Assembly: GCF_029852145.1 (NCBI RefSeq)
Contig: NC_079973.1
Coordinates: forward strand, 744,001 to 808,000
Direction: 5' to 3'
Source of the DNA: Microplitis mediator
Lineage: Eukaryota; Arthropoda; Insecta; Hymenoptera; Braconidae
DNA: 64,000 bases
Position numbers and translations under genes: made by a program. Shown here piece by piece: positions 37,976 through 49,403 of this stretch. Position 1 is the first letter of the stretch, and the number at the start of each line of letters is the position of its first letter. Below the pieces are notes generated by a model, which searched no databases, had not been told where the DNA came from, and saw nothing but the letters and a program-made list of their open reading frames with translations.

Positions 37976-40900
37976 ATGCCGGACAAAGTTGCACCAGCGG
38001 AGCACCAAATTTTACCCGCCAAAGTGGCTAAGGAACAACAGAGCGTTAAACTTAAAAAGGAACTTGGATTGTTGGATGGAGTTTCGATTATTGTGGGAGT
38101 TATTGTTGGCGCCGGAATTTTTGTGTCTCCTTATGGTGTTTTGGACAAAAGCGGCAGCATTGGATTTTCTTTGATAGTATGGATTTTCTCGGGCCTGCTG
38201 TGTCTGGTTGGAGCACTTTGTTATGCGGAACTGGGTAAATAAATATTTATTTTTTTTTAAGATTTCCGTATTTGCAGAAACTTTATTTTTATTGCAGGTA
38301 TTTAAAAATATTTGAACGTCAATAAATGTAATCTAGGTCTTGCGTCATCGCGTTCTTTAAATATTTTTATTTTCCTTGAGATAAAAAGTTTTATGATGGT
38401 ACTAGTGTTGGAAGTTATAGTACTTGGAATTCAAAAAATTATTATTTCGCGCCAAATATTTAAATTGTTTAAATGGGAAGAACATGTTTGGTTATTGAAA
38501 GCCAATATTTTCTGCGAGAATGGATATGAAAAAAAAGCGATAGAGTTTCTGTTACCTTTTACCTTTGAATTGAGGATCGCTGACGCAACACATTCGCGAA
38601 ATTACGGTGCATCGATCCAATGGACCAAGTAGACATGTACTTGCTAAAAATAACCCTTTGTAAATTCATTTGTGACAAACCCTTTGAGAAAAATTTTATA
38701 TATTTGCATACTACAATGCAGCTGAAAAATAGAGCAGCCGAACAATGCCGAGTTTTGTGATTAAAATAGAAAATAAAATCTATTTAAAAGCTGATAGTTA
38801 TTTCAAAAACTATCATTTTATTCGAAAACTTTTTTTTTTTTTCATATACACGAGAGAAATTGATTTTTCGGCACAAGTTATTTTTTTTATGATGTATCGA
38901 AGATTTTCTGCTCCAAGAAAATTTTTGGTTTCAATTCATAATGGAAAAAATACCTGGGAGTAAATGAAAATTTTTTGCGCTAAAAATCTTTTTTTTTCGA
39001 TGTATAATTAATAGCAAAATTTTTTCTCGAGTAGTAAACGCGGAATGAAAACTCTAGGCTGAAATTTGGGCAACGACTAGGCCTAAAAATTATCGAAAAC
39101 TTGAAAATTTTCTGTTCTACATTAAGTTGCTTGAATTTTTTCCAAGTTCTATAATTTTATTTAAAAAAAAAAAAGAAAATTCTGCGGCTGAAAATATGCC
39201 GGCCCTATTAATTGGCCAATTTTCGGTCTGTTTATTAAGAAGAATAAAATTTCGGACTTTTCCAATGAAATTTCACGGTCTCTCTGAATAAAATTTTATG
39301 ATTTCGCTCAGATTTAGGTTTTTCGGCCCAAGATTTTTACCCGGGATTATTATAATAATTAATTAGAGTTCACTAAAGATTATGGGTAATTAGCCATAGT
39401 AAAAATTAATGAATTAAACGAATGTTTCAGGAACGATGATACCAAAATCTGGTGGCGACTATGCATATATAAGTGATGCATTCGGACCACTACCAGCATT
39501 TTTATATTTATGGGTTGCATTATTTATTCTAGTACCTACTGGTAATGCAATAACTGCCTTAACTTTTGCAATATATATACTAAAACCCTTCTGGCCTGAC
39601 TGTGAGCCGAATTATGAAGCCGTACGGTTATTAGCCGCTGTTGTAACATGTATGTATACATTATTATTTAATAACTTACAATATTTCTCAACGCCTTACT
39701 TACAGCAAATAAAAAAAAGTTCAGCCTCTTACTTCCACAAGATAAAATAGCTAACACTTTTTTATAAAACGTAATTCTTGTTACGTAAAATATTTAAACA
39801 ATCAAGATTTTGTGGACACGATTTTTAAAAATGAAAAAAAAGAAAAAATTTATCAATTACAGGCTTAAAATAATTAAAAAAAATAATCGTCTGATAAAAT
39901 AACTTGAAAAAATAAACTGTCGACTCTGCAGTAAATAAATAACTAAAGATTTGCTTGCTAAGGCAATAAAACTGCTTACAAATTTATTACCAAAGATATT
40001 TCGAGATATCACTGAATGTAAAATGATAAATAAATCTATTTGCAGGCTTTCTTACGGCAATTAACTGCTACAATGTCAAGTGGGCGACACGAATCCAAGA
40101 TATTTTTACCTTTACGAAAATATTTGCCCTGATATTAATAATAGGCGCCGGATTTTGGCATTTGTTTTCGAGCGGGCCGCAGAATCTCATAAGGCCGATG
40201 GGTGGGACCAATACAGAGCCCGGTTACATCGCAGTGGCTGTTTACTCGGGTCTGTTTTCTTACTCCGGGTGGAATTATTTGAATTTCGTTACCGAAGAGC
40301 TCAAAGATCCTTATCGGTAAGTTTACATTCGTTATCACTTGGCTCTTAGTTAAACCATCACTCAATCAACTTACAATCATTAATTTATTTTTAACCACCC
40401 GATTATGATATAATGTCATATCTACACAAATATTTAATTGCATTACTCTACAAAATTCCCATGATTACTAAACTATTTGTTTGTCTGTTTTAGAAATTTG
40501 CCACGAGCTATTTGTATATCACTACCATTGATAACAATTATTTATGTCCTGGCAAATTTTTCATATTTTATTGTCTTGACTAAGCAAGAAATTTTAACAT
40601 CGACCGCGGTCGCAGTCGTGAGTTTTAATTATTTATTCTAATTATTGTAAATAAATCAGTAAATCAATTGATTGATTGATTTTTTTTTAGACATTCGGTG
40701 ATAAATTACTGGGACCAATGGCATGGATTATGCCATTTTTTGTCGCATGCTCAACATTCGGTGCTCTAAATGGTGCGATATTCGCTTCATCACGTTTATT
40801 CTTTGTAGGAGCACGTAATGGACATTTACCAAACGCAATCGCACTTATAAATATAAGAAACTTAACGCCAATGCCAGCTCTTATCTTCCTTGTAAGTATT

Positions 40901-42226
40901 TTTTTATCAATATTTTTATCATTATTAGTTTTACAAATTATGTGGACAAGAGGTAGACTTTGTAGCCTTCTTCAGAGGTGATTTCGAGTGTATCGGCGCC
41001 GATTATTTTAAAATTTAAAAGGAGATAAAGTATCGCAATGGAATAAAATGGAAACAAATAACGATAATTTATGATAAGAGTCTAGTGTTTGGAAGTAATT
41101 AACTTATGAATAGTTGTATAGATGTGATTAATGAAGAAGACATTTAGATAATCATATTAGAGCGCATTAAATTGAGGCTTTATTCGGCAGCTCTATGGGC
41201 TTTGTCGGTCTATTAAAAATAAAATCATGGCCGGTCCAGCTGAATAGTATTTCGGTTATTGCCGTGAGAAGATTTTCTGTTATTGTTATTTTTTATTTTA
41301 ATAAACATGTAGATATAAATTATGGAAAATAATTATTTGAATTGTTAATATAACTGAGTTCTTGTGGATGGGAGTGAGTGCATGTGAGTGCCCATGGGCG
41401 GTGCGAGGGTTTAAAGAGTAGAGTGCAATTTGCTAAATTATAATTTCCGTTTTGTAGTGCATTATCACACTGGCGCTGTTGGTACCAAAGGACATTGAGG
41501 GGCTGATCACTTATGTCAGTTTTGTTGAGGCAGTCTTCATTACGATGTCAGTATCGGGTCTGCTCTGGTTGAGGTACAAAAGGCCTGATCTTCATCGACC
41601 TATTAAGGTACCGATATAAATATTTTATGCAAACTTATACATGTATATAAATACATTTAATTTTCATTTTATTATGATATTTAAATTTAAATCCGTCTTT
41701 ATTAATTTAATAAAAGAAAATATTCTTGAGAATTTGACCTCAAAAAGTTTCATTTAATTTTTATTAGATTTAATTTGTCAAGGTTTTTTATTTGACTTAC
41801 CAACATATTTTATTTAATTCACTCAATTAATTTTTTAAATGAATTTTTATGTCGACAAAAAATGTTTTTTAAATATTTTTACTCAAAAATAAAAAAATGC
41901 GAATAATTTTATTTTTTTACTACAGGTATCATTAGTGCTGCCAATATTATTTTTAATGATATGTATATTTTTGGTAACTGTACCCTGTTATGTCAAACCA
42001 TTGGAAGTAGGAAGTGCAGTTATGATAATTTTGTCAGGTATTCCTGTGTACTTTATTTTTGTTCAATGGCAAAAGAAACCCAAGTGGCTGGAAAATGCTT
42101 CCCGTAAGTAAATATATGATATGATTATAAAATAAATAAATAATAATTATTATAAATATTTCAGATAATGTCAATGTCACGTGCGCAAAACTTTTTATGT
42201 GCGTATCCGAAGAGAAAGATGACTGA
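37976..42226 (+). CDS. mnd: SLC7 light-chain amino acid transporter (y+LAT / minidiscs type)
   Basis: This would be a heterodimeric transporter light chain exchanging large neutral and/or cationic amino acids at the plasma membrane with an SLC3 heavy chain; Drosophila minidiscs links leucine uptake to growth and insulin release. Eight exons join in frame to 487 residues: 37976-38234, 39431-39649, 40046-40316, 40494-40617, 40691-40891, 41458-41607, 41926-42103, 42165-42226. The first helix has the family motif GVIVGAGIFVSPYGVL. Others are MIPKSGGDYAYISDAFGPLP, YSGWNYLNFVTEELKDPYRN and FFVGARNGHLPNAIALINI. About 12 membrane segments are expected. The start ATG at 37976 is preceded by TAAAA. Subfamily assignment (y+LAT or minidiscs against LAT) is from memory; the general family is certain. 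Confidence 0.9.
39057..39347. repeat. Dispersed repeat B, copy 1 (intron 1 of the SLC7 gene)
   Basis: Contains GAAATTTGGGCAACGACTAG, TTCTACATTAAGTTGCTTGA and an end TTTTTACCCGGGAT, all repeated in the same order and orientation at 42270-42563. Confidence 0.75.
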
Positions 42227-43791
42227 TTAAAAAAAATATATAAACTAAATTAGATAAACGAAAAGAAGATTTCCCAGGTACAAAAAATTTCAGGCGAAAA
42301 AGTTTTTTTAAAAATTTTTTCTCGGCCTACAAAAAGCCCAAGCAGTGAACGGGCCGAAATTTGGGCGACGTCTAGGCCTAAAAATGGCCGGAATCTTGGA
42401 AATTTTCTATTCTACATTAAGTTGCTTGAAATTTTTCCAAATTATTTAAAAAAAAAAATACTATGCCTGAAAATAGGCCGGCTCTATTTTTCGGCAAACT
42501 TTCGAGTTTTTCCAATAAAATTTTACGGTTTTCGTGATTTCGGCAAAATATTTTTACCCGGGATCGAAAATTTACTAACGAACGTTAGTACGCTAACAAA
42601 AACAAACTATTTGTTCAATTGCGCAATGAAAAAGTGTCTTCAATGTTCAATTATATACATATATATATATACATATACACATAAATTTTATTATCTATTT
42701 AAATTTCGATTGAGTAAATTGAGTTGATCGAGTTTAAGTCAACCGTACAAGTTGTGTCTACAAGTTGATCAAGCGATTCAGGCTGCTTTTATTATTATTT
42801 ATTTTTATTAAGAATTACTCTTATTACGTAATTAATTAATAAATTAATTAACAAGCCCATAAGCCTAGAGGCCTTTTGTAAAAACATATCAGCCAATACA
42901 ATTGTCACTCGTAGATCCAATAATTAAATTATATAATTAATTAAATCGGAAACATTCCGAATTATATATAAGGACAATAATTTTAATTAGTATTTATTAT
43001 TATTATATTGATAATTATGTAATAATAATTAATTAGTAAATTTTTTTTTACCTTGAAGATAAAAAAAAATGTAATAAAACTAGTGCCTAAATATTTATTA
43101 AGCCGTACATTTAAATGAGTAATTAATAATTACTGCAAGTGCTGTATTTATTTGTAATGAATTTTTTAATAAATAAATTAACATTAGCTTTAATTAATTA
43201 CTCTTTATTGTTTATAATTTGGCACAGTACAATAGCATGACTAGCAATTAATTATGTTTTCATTTTATTTATGTTATTTTTTGATTGAAAGACAACAAAC
43301 ATTGTACCGGTGTCGTAAATATTTATATATATATTTATAATTATAATTATTTTTATCGTCAATTTATGAGCTTATGATCATACATTTTAATTAACCAACA
43401 TTAATATCACTTTTGAATTCAAATATTTCTTTTTTTCAACAATTAAAGTTCAATAATCAAAAACAAAAACAACAAATTATAGTTTTTAAAATTTTAATTA
43501 CTTAAAATTTAATGATAACGTGGCTTAAATATTTTCATTATTAACGCTAATGATTATATAGAAATATATATTTATATATTTATGTACTGTATGGATTTTT
43601 ATTCATTTATTATTATTAATATATAAGAGGAATAAAATAGCAACGCGTTAATTGGTGATTAAAAATTTTTCTGATTGTTTTAAAAGGGTTCGAGGAAGCT
43701 TGGACCAATCCCAGGTTATTTACCTGCGTTATTATGTATTTTTATTAATTAATTAATTATTTAAATGGATGTTCATGTAGAAAGTTTTGCT
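42227..43791. other. Convergent spacer between the SLC7 gene and the UBE2Q-like gene
   Basis: Holds the 3' ends of both neighbours. Apart from repeat B at 42270-42563 it is simple AT-rich sequence. No exon is supported. Confidence 0.55.
42270..42563. repeat. Dispersed repeat B, copy 2 (3' flank of the SLC7 gene)
   Basis: Shares TCTAGGCCTAAAAA, TTCTACATTAAGTTGCTTGA and TTTTTACCCGGGAT with copy 1. The left end TTTCCCAGGTACAAAAA is roughly the inverse of the right end, so it may be a MITE with short terminal inverted repeats. Confidence 0.7.
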
Positions 43792-45333
43792 TCAACCTTC
43801 TGCGAGCGGCGGTGTCACCCATCCGTATTTTTCATGAGCTTTTACCAGACTTCGAAATGACTCTTCAGCTGACCGGCGATTGAATTCTTTGTTTGTTTTT
43901 GGTTTTCTTGCAATACGACCCTGGAAATTTTTTTTTTATTGATTAGAGTCAACTACTAGATCTATAGATCTCTAGTTCCCTTAAAAACTGACCCGACATT
44001 AAATTTTATTTAAAATAAATTTTAAATTTTATTTTTATGCTGATCATTAATTAAATATCAGAAAAAAATACATAAATTTGCAACAATGTATAAGTTTGTG
44101 ATAAAATACTGATAAGAAGCTATCGGATGATTTGCCCAAATTAGTAAACTTGATAATAATTTTTTAAAATAATTATCGAGCCGATAAATTTAATTAACAA
44201 TAAAAAATAATTTTTTTATTGAATTTTTGCTGTAAAATTTCCATAATTAAAAGTTGACCTAATTAATAGTAACTTTAAATTATCGATTGTAATTACAAAA
44301 AAAAACTTTCGCTAAAAATTTTAATAATTAACAAAAAAATAAAATGCAATTAAATATCAAATTTTCTAGTCTGATAATTAAATAGATCAAATTTATCGTT
44401 GATGAATTTAATTAGCAATAAAAAAATAAATCTTGGTACTTAATGAATTTAATTAAAACCATTGGAATTCAATTATTGACTATAAAGCCTTGGGTAATAA
44501 AACAAAATCAATTATAAACAATAATAATAATAATAATTGTCCATCTTCGAGTATGTAAATATCCAAGTTCATCACGGGTATTATGGACAGTTAATTGATT
44601 AGATTATCAATTAATTGTCCATAATACCTGTGATACACTTGAATAATAATAATGATAGCAATACCTGTCCTTTAACTATACTAGCAGCAAATTGAGTAAC
44701 AACAGCTTCGATAGTGTATGCACTGGCCCACCCTCTGGGAGTAAGTAATTCCATACAAATAGCACCGCCCTCCATAACAAAACCCTTCTCTATTCTCGGA
44801 GATATAACACGCATGAAAGGCGGCGCGAATGGAAAATTATCCGGAAATGTAATATGTAATAAAATATGTGGAATATTAAGTTCCCTCATGTCACCAGCGA
44901 GCTCACTCTCAGGGTCTATTTTGTGGAGTCTCACGTGCCACTCAAAGAGATTGTCATTTACCAACTCCGCGGTGAAAGTCGCGTCTCGCTGGTGCTGGGA
45001 TTTTTGTATCTCTGTGAGCTCCTTCATCAGCCTTCTGAGCCGGACCCCGCGCTCGGGGATTCCCGTCTGCGCGGGACAGTTTACCAGGTGGCCCTTCTTG
45101 GACTTGCACGTGCACAGCCTGTGTACCTGGAGGGCGCTGGTCCCTGGGTCTTCTTTGAGATGTCCAGCTTCTGCTGGAGTCACCGCGTCGGGGCGATGCC
45201 GACCCAGCAGCCTGCGAGGGGAATTCGTCGAGCTGCTGGCATCCTCCTGGTTGTGGTGACTCGTTATTTTTTCCGAGGATCTGAATATTTTTCTAAACGC
45301 CGCCACGACTTTTTCCTTTGATCTCGTTGTCAT
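43792..45333 (-). CDS. UBE2QL1: Ubiquitin-conjugating enzyme E2 Q-like
   Basis: E2 enzymes carry ubiquitin as a thioester on a cysteine and pass it to substrates with an E3. Two exons, 44665-45333 and 43792-43920 (phase 0), encode 265 residues. Residues 1-95 are variable: basic, with a Cys cluster HRLCTCKSKKGHLVNC. The UBC fold runs from RLRRLMKELTEIQKS (about 98) to the C-terminus YGWVTPPLAEG. The active cysteine is about C193 in GGAICMELLTPRGW, the UBE2Q-class context, followed by the family sequence ASAYTIEAVVTQFAASIVKG. HITFPDNFPFAPPFMRV is the E2 core strand region. The start ATG at 45333-45331 is the first in frame. UBE2QL1 (fly CG4502-like) fits better than the longer UBE2Q1/2. The intron carries a 36-bp hairpin at 44564-44641. 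Confidence 0.9.
44564..44641. repeat. Near-perfect 36-bp inverted repeat with 6-base loop
   Basis: CAAGTTCATCACGGGTATTA and GGACAGTTAATTGAT face ATCAATTAATTGTCCATAAT and ACCTGTGATACACTTG. Over 36 pairs there is a 2-base internal mismatch and two positions that are G-U wobbles only in plus-strand RNA. It lies in the UBE2Q-like intron about 20 bases from the exon 1 donor. Possible RNA hairpin or replication-slippage palindrome. Confidence 0.55.
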
Positions 45334-47114
45334 TTTTTTTTATTTTTATTGTTTTCCTGGCAATCTTCTTTTATTTTAGTTTAATCTGAAATAAATTTTA
45401 CTTTTTTTATTTATTTGTATCACAATCAAATACAAATTTTTTTTCCATTGTTTTATTATATATTTATATATAAATATATAAAGATAAAAAAAATTAATAA
45501 ATAATGTGATTGACAAGTACAATTACAGTTAACACATTAATCATTCTTATCATTTAGTAATATACTTTTTTTATTATTTTTTTTCATATTTATTTTATTT
45601 AAAAAATTAATTTTTTTTATTTTTCAGATCTTCTATTGTATGAAGTCTTTTATATATTCATTTGTTCAGTTTGTATGAATCACTATTGACCAAGCTGTTA
45701 TCCAAACGTTCATATATATATATATACATATATATACATATATATATGAGTACTAAAATAATGTCACTTAATTTTAAAAAAATTTTATTAAGAATAATTT
45801 ACACCCGTCATTTCTTTGTTATTTTATCTGAAAAAAAAAATTATTTTTAAACTCTATATCAATTTATATTCACGTCTTTAAATAAAAATTAAACATCCGC
45901 ATTATATATAAATTTATATAAAAACTTTTTAAATAAATTAAAAAATTTTCGCTATTTACTAAATTCAAAAATTCAAATAAAAAAAATTAGCTCCAATTTT
46001 ACACAAGATTTTGGTAGCATATGTGATAGATAAATATGAGATTAAATAAATAATATATATATGTACACATATTTATGAATATTAAAAACTCACCTATGAG
46101 TAAAAAAATCCATAACTGTAAAAAAATATGAAATAATATAATAAAATAATGAAAAATAAATGAGTGATAAAACTCCAGCAGACAAGACGAGTTGTCACGT
46201 ACTGGAGTGATGATAAGACATGAGCAGAAGAGTCTGTGTCTAGTGTCGAGGATGAATAAAGAGCCGCGCAGTCTCCGGCACAGCACTCATTGAACACATA
46301 CTAAGTAGCAGTACCAGCACCAGCACCAGCACCCACCATCACAAGTACCAGTCACAGTAGTGAGTATCAGCATACAGATGGACAAAAGAAAGAGACTACC
46401 GGATGTTTAAGTGTGTAAGTAAAAATTACCACCACGAGAGCACAATAAACTCACTGACAGTGGACTTTTTAAAAAGAAAAAGGGATAACATGTGTGCGAT
46501 CCCGAACGCCGAAGCCGAAGCTGGAGCTGAAGCTGAAGCTTTGATACTTGAATTCTATATTCCGACGACACGTAACGAGCAAGCTCCACATCAGTTGGAT
46601 TTAAACTCTGGTGGGAGACGACAGTATCGATTATCTTGTATGCTTTTGCTTTCGCTTTGTGTTCATTGTTTCAGTGTTTTTAAAATTACAATATTTAAAT
46701 GTCACTACCAGAATCACAATCAGAGCAAGACCAGAACCAGAACCAGAACCAGAAACGGAAAATTACCACTGACGGGTGATAAGACGTCTGTCGAATTGGA
46801 CGTGAAATATTACACGAGTCCATGAATTCTTGATAGTCAAGGTCTTGGTGGTTTTTTCTAGCCGTGTCAAGGATTTATTTCAGACCAAGTTACTGCAGTC
46901 TACGTCATTTTATAAATATATATACCTAGAGCACGATGATTACTCTACTTGTGTACACTTGTACTAAATACAGCCTTCGTTATAATTTAATTAAAGCGAT
47001 AGATTTTTTCTTTTATATGTATATATATATTTAAGGTTTAAGTCCAGCGCAATTGGATTGTCAGGTAGATTGGAGATAAGATAGCTGATAGCTGGTAAAA
47101 GTTATAAAGTTTAT
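45334..47114. other. Spacer upstream of the UBE2Q-like gene
   Basis: Should contain the UBE2Q-like promoter and possibly a 5' untranslated exon. (CAGCAC)n microsatellite at about 46308-46335. The 140-codon open frame at 46403-46825 owes its length to GAAGCT- and AACCAG-type simple repeats, giving AEAEAGAEAEA and TRTRTRTRN, and shows no domain; I do not accept it as a gene. TATA microsatellites lie at about 45710-45750. Confidence 0.5.
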
Positions 47115-48742
47115 CTATTTTTCTTGCCAGGGAATTACAATATAGCTTCTGAGGTGGCTATTGGTAAACAAGTAACGCAGAAATATTTTAATTATGTAAC
47201 TGAGAGCTAGAAATAGTGATAGATATTGGATCCATGCTTGTTTTAGCTCTTCCCAGAGACACGGTTGGTAGTAGAGATGCTGCTCTAGGTAAAATATCTC
47301 GCCGGATATTGCGACCGGTTCGCTTGAGGAAAATCCTGACTCCCAGGTCACTTGGGTATTTGTTAGTTCCGATGAAACTGAAAATTTAATCACAAACTTT
47401 AATAGACAATTTTATTTTCTTCATTTAATTCAGTACTCATAAATTTAAAAAGTTATTTAAATTTGAATTTAAATTTATTGAGATGAGAATTATGGAGTTA
47501 GATTTTACTCCGTTCTCTTTATGAATTTTTATTTAGCAATTGCGCGAAAATTAATTTATTAATTAATAATAACTTACATTTTTTTCTTGCATAATAAGAT
47601 AAAACTTGATCCAAGGAATGATCATGCAGCTCAATAGTTTCATTATTCGTATTTTTTTTTATGATATCATTGAAGTTATCACATCGTAGCAGCCCCTTCT
47701 GGTTTAATTTTAAATCACTTATTATATTTAATTTCTGTGATTCGTGAGGCAAAACATAATTCATCACTGCCACTGAATTAACTTCATTGTACACGACATC
47801 CTAAGAATTATAAATAATTCAAGTGATTAATTTACTCCTTGTCAAAATTTTTATCTGCAAAAAGTTTAAATAATTCTTACAGACAGAAAATAAGAGTTTT
47901 TTTAATTTTATTTTCTCTGAAAAAGTATCAAGTATAGAAAATTCATTTCAGAAAAATTTTCTGTTCATGTTTTATCATAATAATTCTTATAAAAAAATCA
48001 AATTTGACTCCTCAGGAGTTTAAAAAATGATACTGAAGTTAGCAGACGTCTGACAGTTTTTGAATTTTTTTAAAAACGATTGACTATAAAAAAAAATATT
48101 TTGAAAAATTGCACCTATAGTTTATTAAATTTTCTAGATGTGTATATTTTTAGTTTTTTTTTTGTTTGTAATTTATTTGTTAAAAAAAAATCCGAAAATT
48201 TGTAACCGTCTGCTAACTCCAGGATCGTGTTTAAAAAATAAATTTTTTTGACTGAATTTTTTATCAGATTTAAAAACTTTTATTTTAAATCTGTAATAAT
48301 TTCTTACCCTGAGTTTAAATTGAAAAAAAAGCAACAACTTGATAGACTTAATAGGCAAGTCGGTATAAAATATGAAATGAAATTTAAAAATATCACTGTG
48401 CTTATCATTATTTATATCGAGCTGTTGTATTTTCACAAGAGTGCAATCATCTTTAATTGGATTTAGCTGATAAACGCTAAATGTAGAGCAGATGATTGGA
48501 GCTGAGTCAAAGTCTCTTTCAGCGATAAGTAAATACTTGTGGGTAAATTTAACAATTGGCGTTTCAATGTACAGGCGATTACGCACCCAAAATCCGCCGC
48601 TGTTGTAGGCGAGTATTAACGGTAATATAATTAATGTTGTTGTTAAAATAAATACGACTAATGCGGCTATTGAACAGACACGTGTTTTGTATTTGTATTT
48701 AATTGGTATTGAAAATACATCGACGGTTGACATTATCATCAT
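47115..48742 (-). CDS. TMEM231: Transmembrane protein 231 (ciliary transition zone)
   Basis: TMEM231 belongs to the MKS/B9 complex at the ciliary transition zone, a membrane diffusion barrier. In insects it should work only in ciliated sensory neurons and sperm. Three exons, 48308-48742, 47578-47800 and 47115-47377 (phases 0, 1), give 306 residues; the human protein has 316. Family marks are the N-terminal span AALVVFILTTTLIILPLILA followed by NSGGFWVRNRLYIETP, then a large extracytoplasmic region. Near the C-terminus EELKQAWIQYLSLFLALSYI leads into a second span. Two tandem ATGs open the frame (48742 and 48739), and a third at 48733 gives MSTVDVFSIPI; the true start is uncertain within four residues. 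Intron 1 holds a MITE copy (48027-48228). Confidence 0.9.
48027..48228. mobile_element. MITE family A, copy 8, in TMEM231 intron 1
   Basis: Ends ATGATACTGAAGTTAGCAGA and GTCTGCTAACTCCAGGATCGT, with GTTTAAAAA flanking both sides. Confidence 0.88.
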
Positions 48743-49403
48743 GTCGAATTATGACTACTGACAGTATTTATATTTTTACACCAACTACGCGAGTAGACAC
48801 ATGGTGTTTTTACTTCCGTTGCCTTGACAACGTTTACAAATACGAGAAAATTTTTTTTCACCTGTCTCGTGTATTCTTATCGTAATAAAACAAATTAACA
48901 ATTTTTATTTATTAATTAACATTAAATTAATCATGATTCTTTTTTTTAATTTTAATTAATTATCAACAATTATAAAATTTAAATAAAAAAATGTAATTAC
49001 TTTAAACAATTTTCTGCATTAATTTTTTTTATCTAATAATTAGATATAGTGGTAATTATTTACTGTCATTATAAATTGATTTAATTAATAGTAAAAATAA
49101 TGAAAATTAATTTTTTTATCGATTTGTAATCATTACAAATTTTTTTTTAAATTCAAATTATCGAATATTTCATCTCATAAATTACTAATTAATGTTCAAT
49201 TGATTGTTTGTCAATTAAATTATTATTAAAAAAAAAAATATTGACCGTTAATTTATAAATTTTGACTGTGAAATTATAAAAAAAATTAATACTGTTTATA
49301 TTTTTTATGAACGGCCTAGTCTTTAAAAAAAAAAAAATTCGTGATTAATTTTTTAAATAGTATGGAAAATTTTTCAAATAAAAATCATAAATAATAATGA
49401 GTA
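48743..49403. other. Spacer between TMEM231 and SMARCAL1
   Basis: Both genes run leftwards, so this carries the TMEM231 promoter and the SMARCAL1 3' end. Plain AT-rich sequence otherwise. Confidence 0.55.

Noticed and set aside
46403..46825. 140-codon open frame on the plus strand
   Set aside because: Its length comes from GAAGCT and AACCAG simple repeats. No recognisable domain, start context or splice structure.
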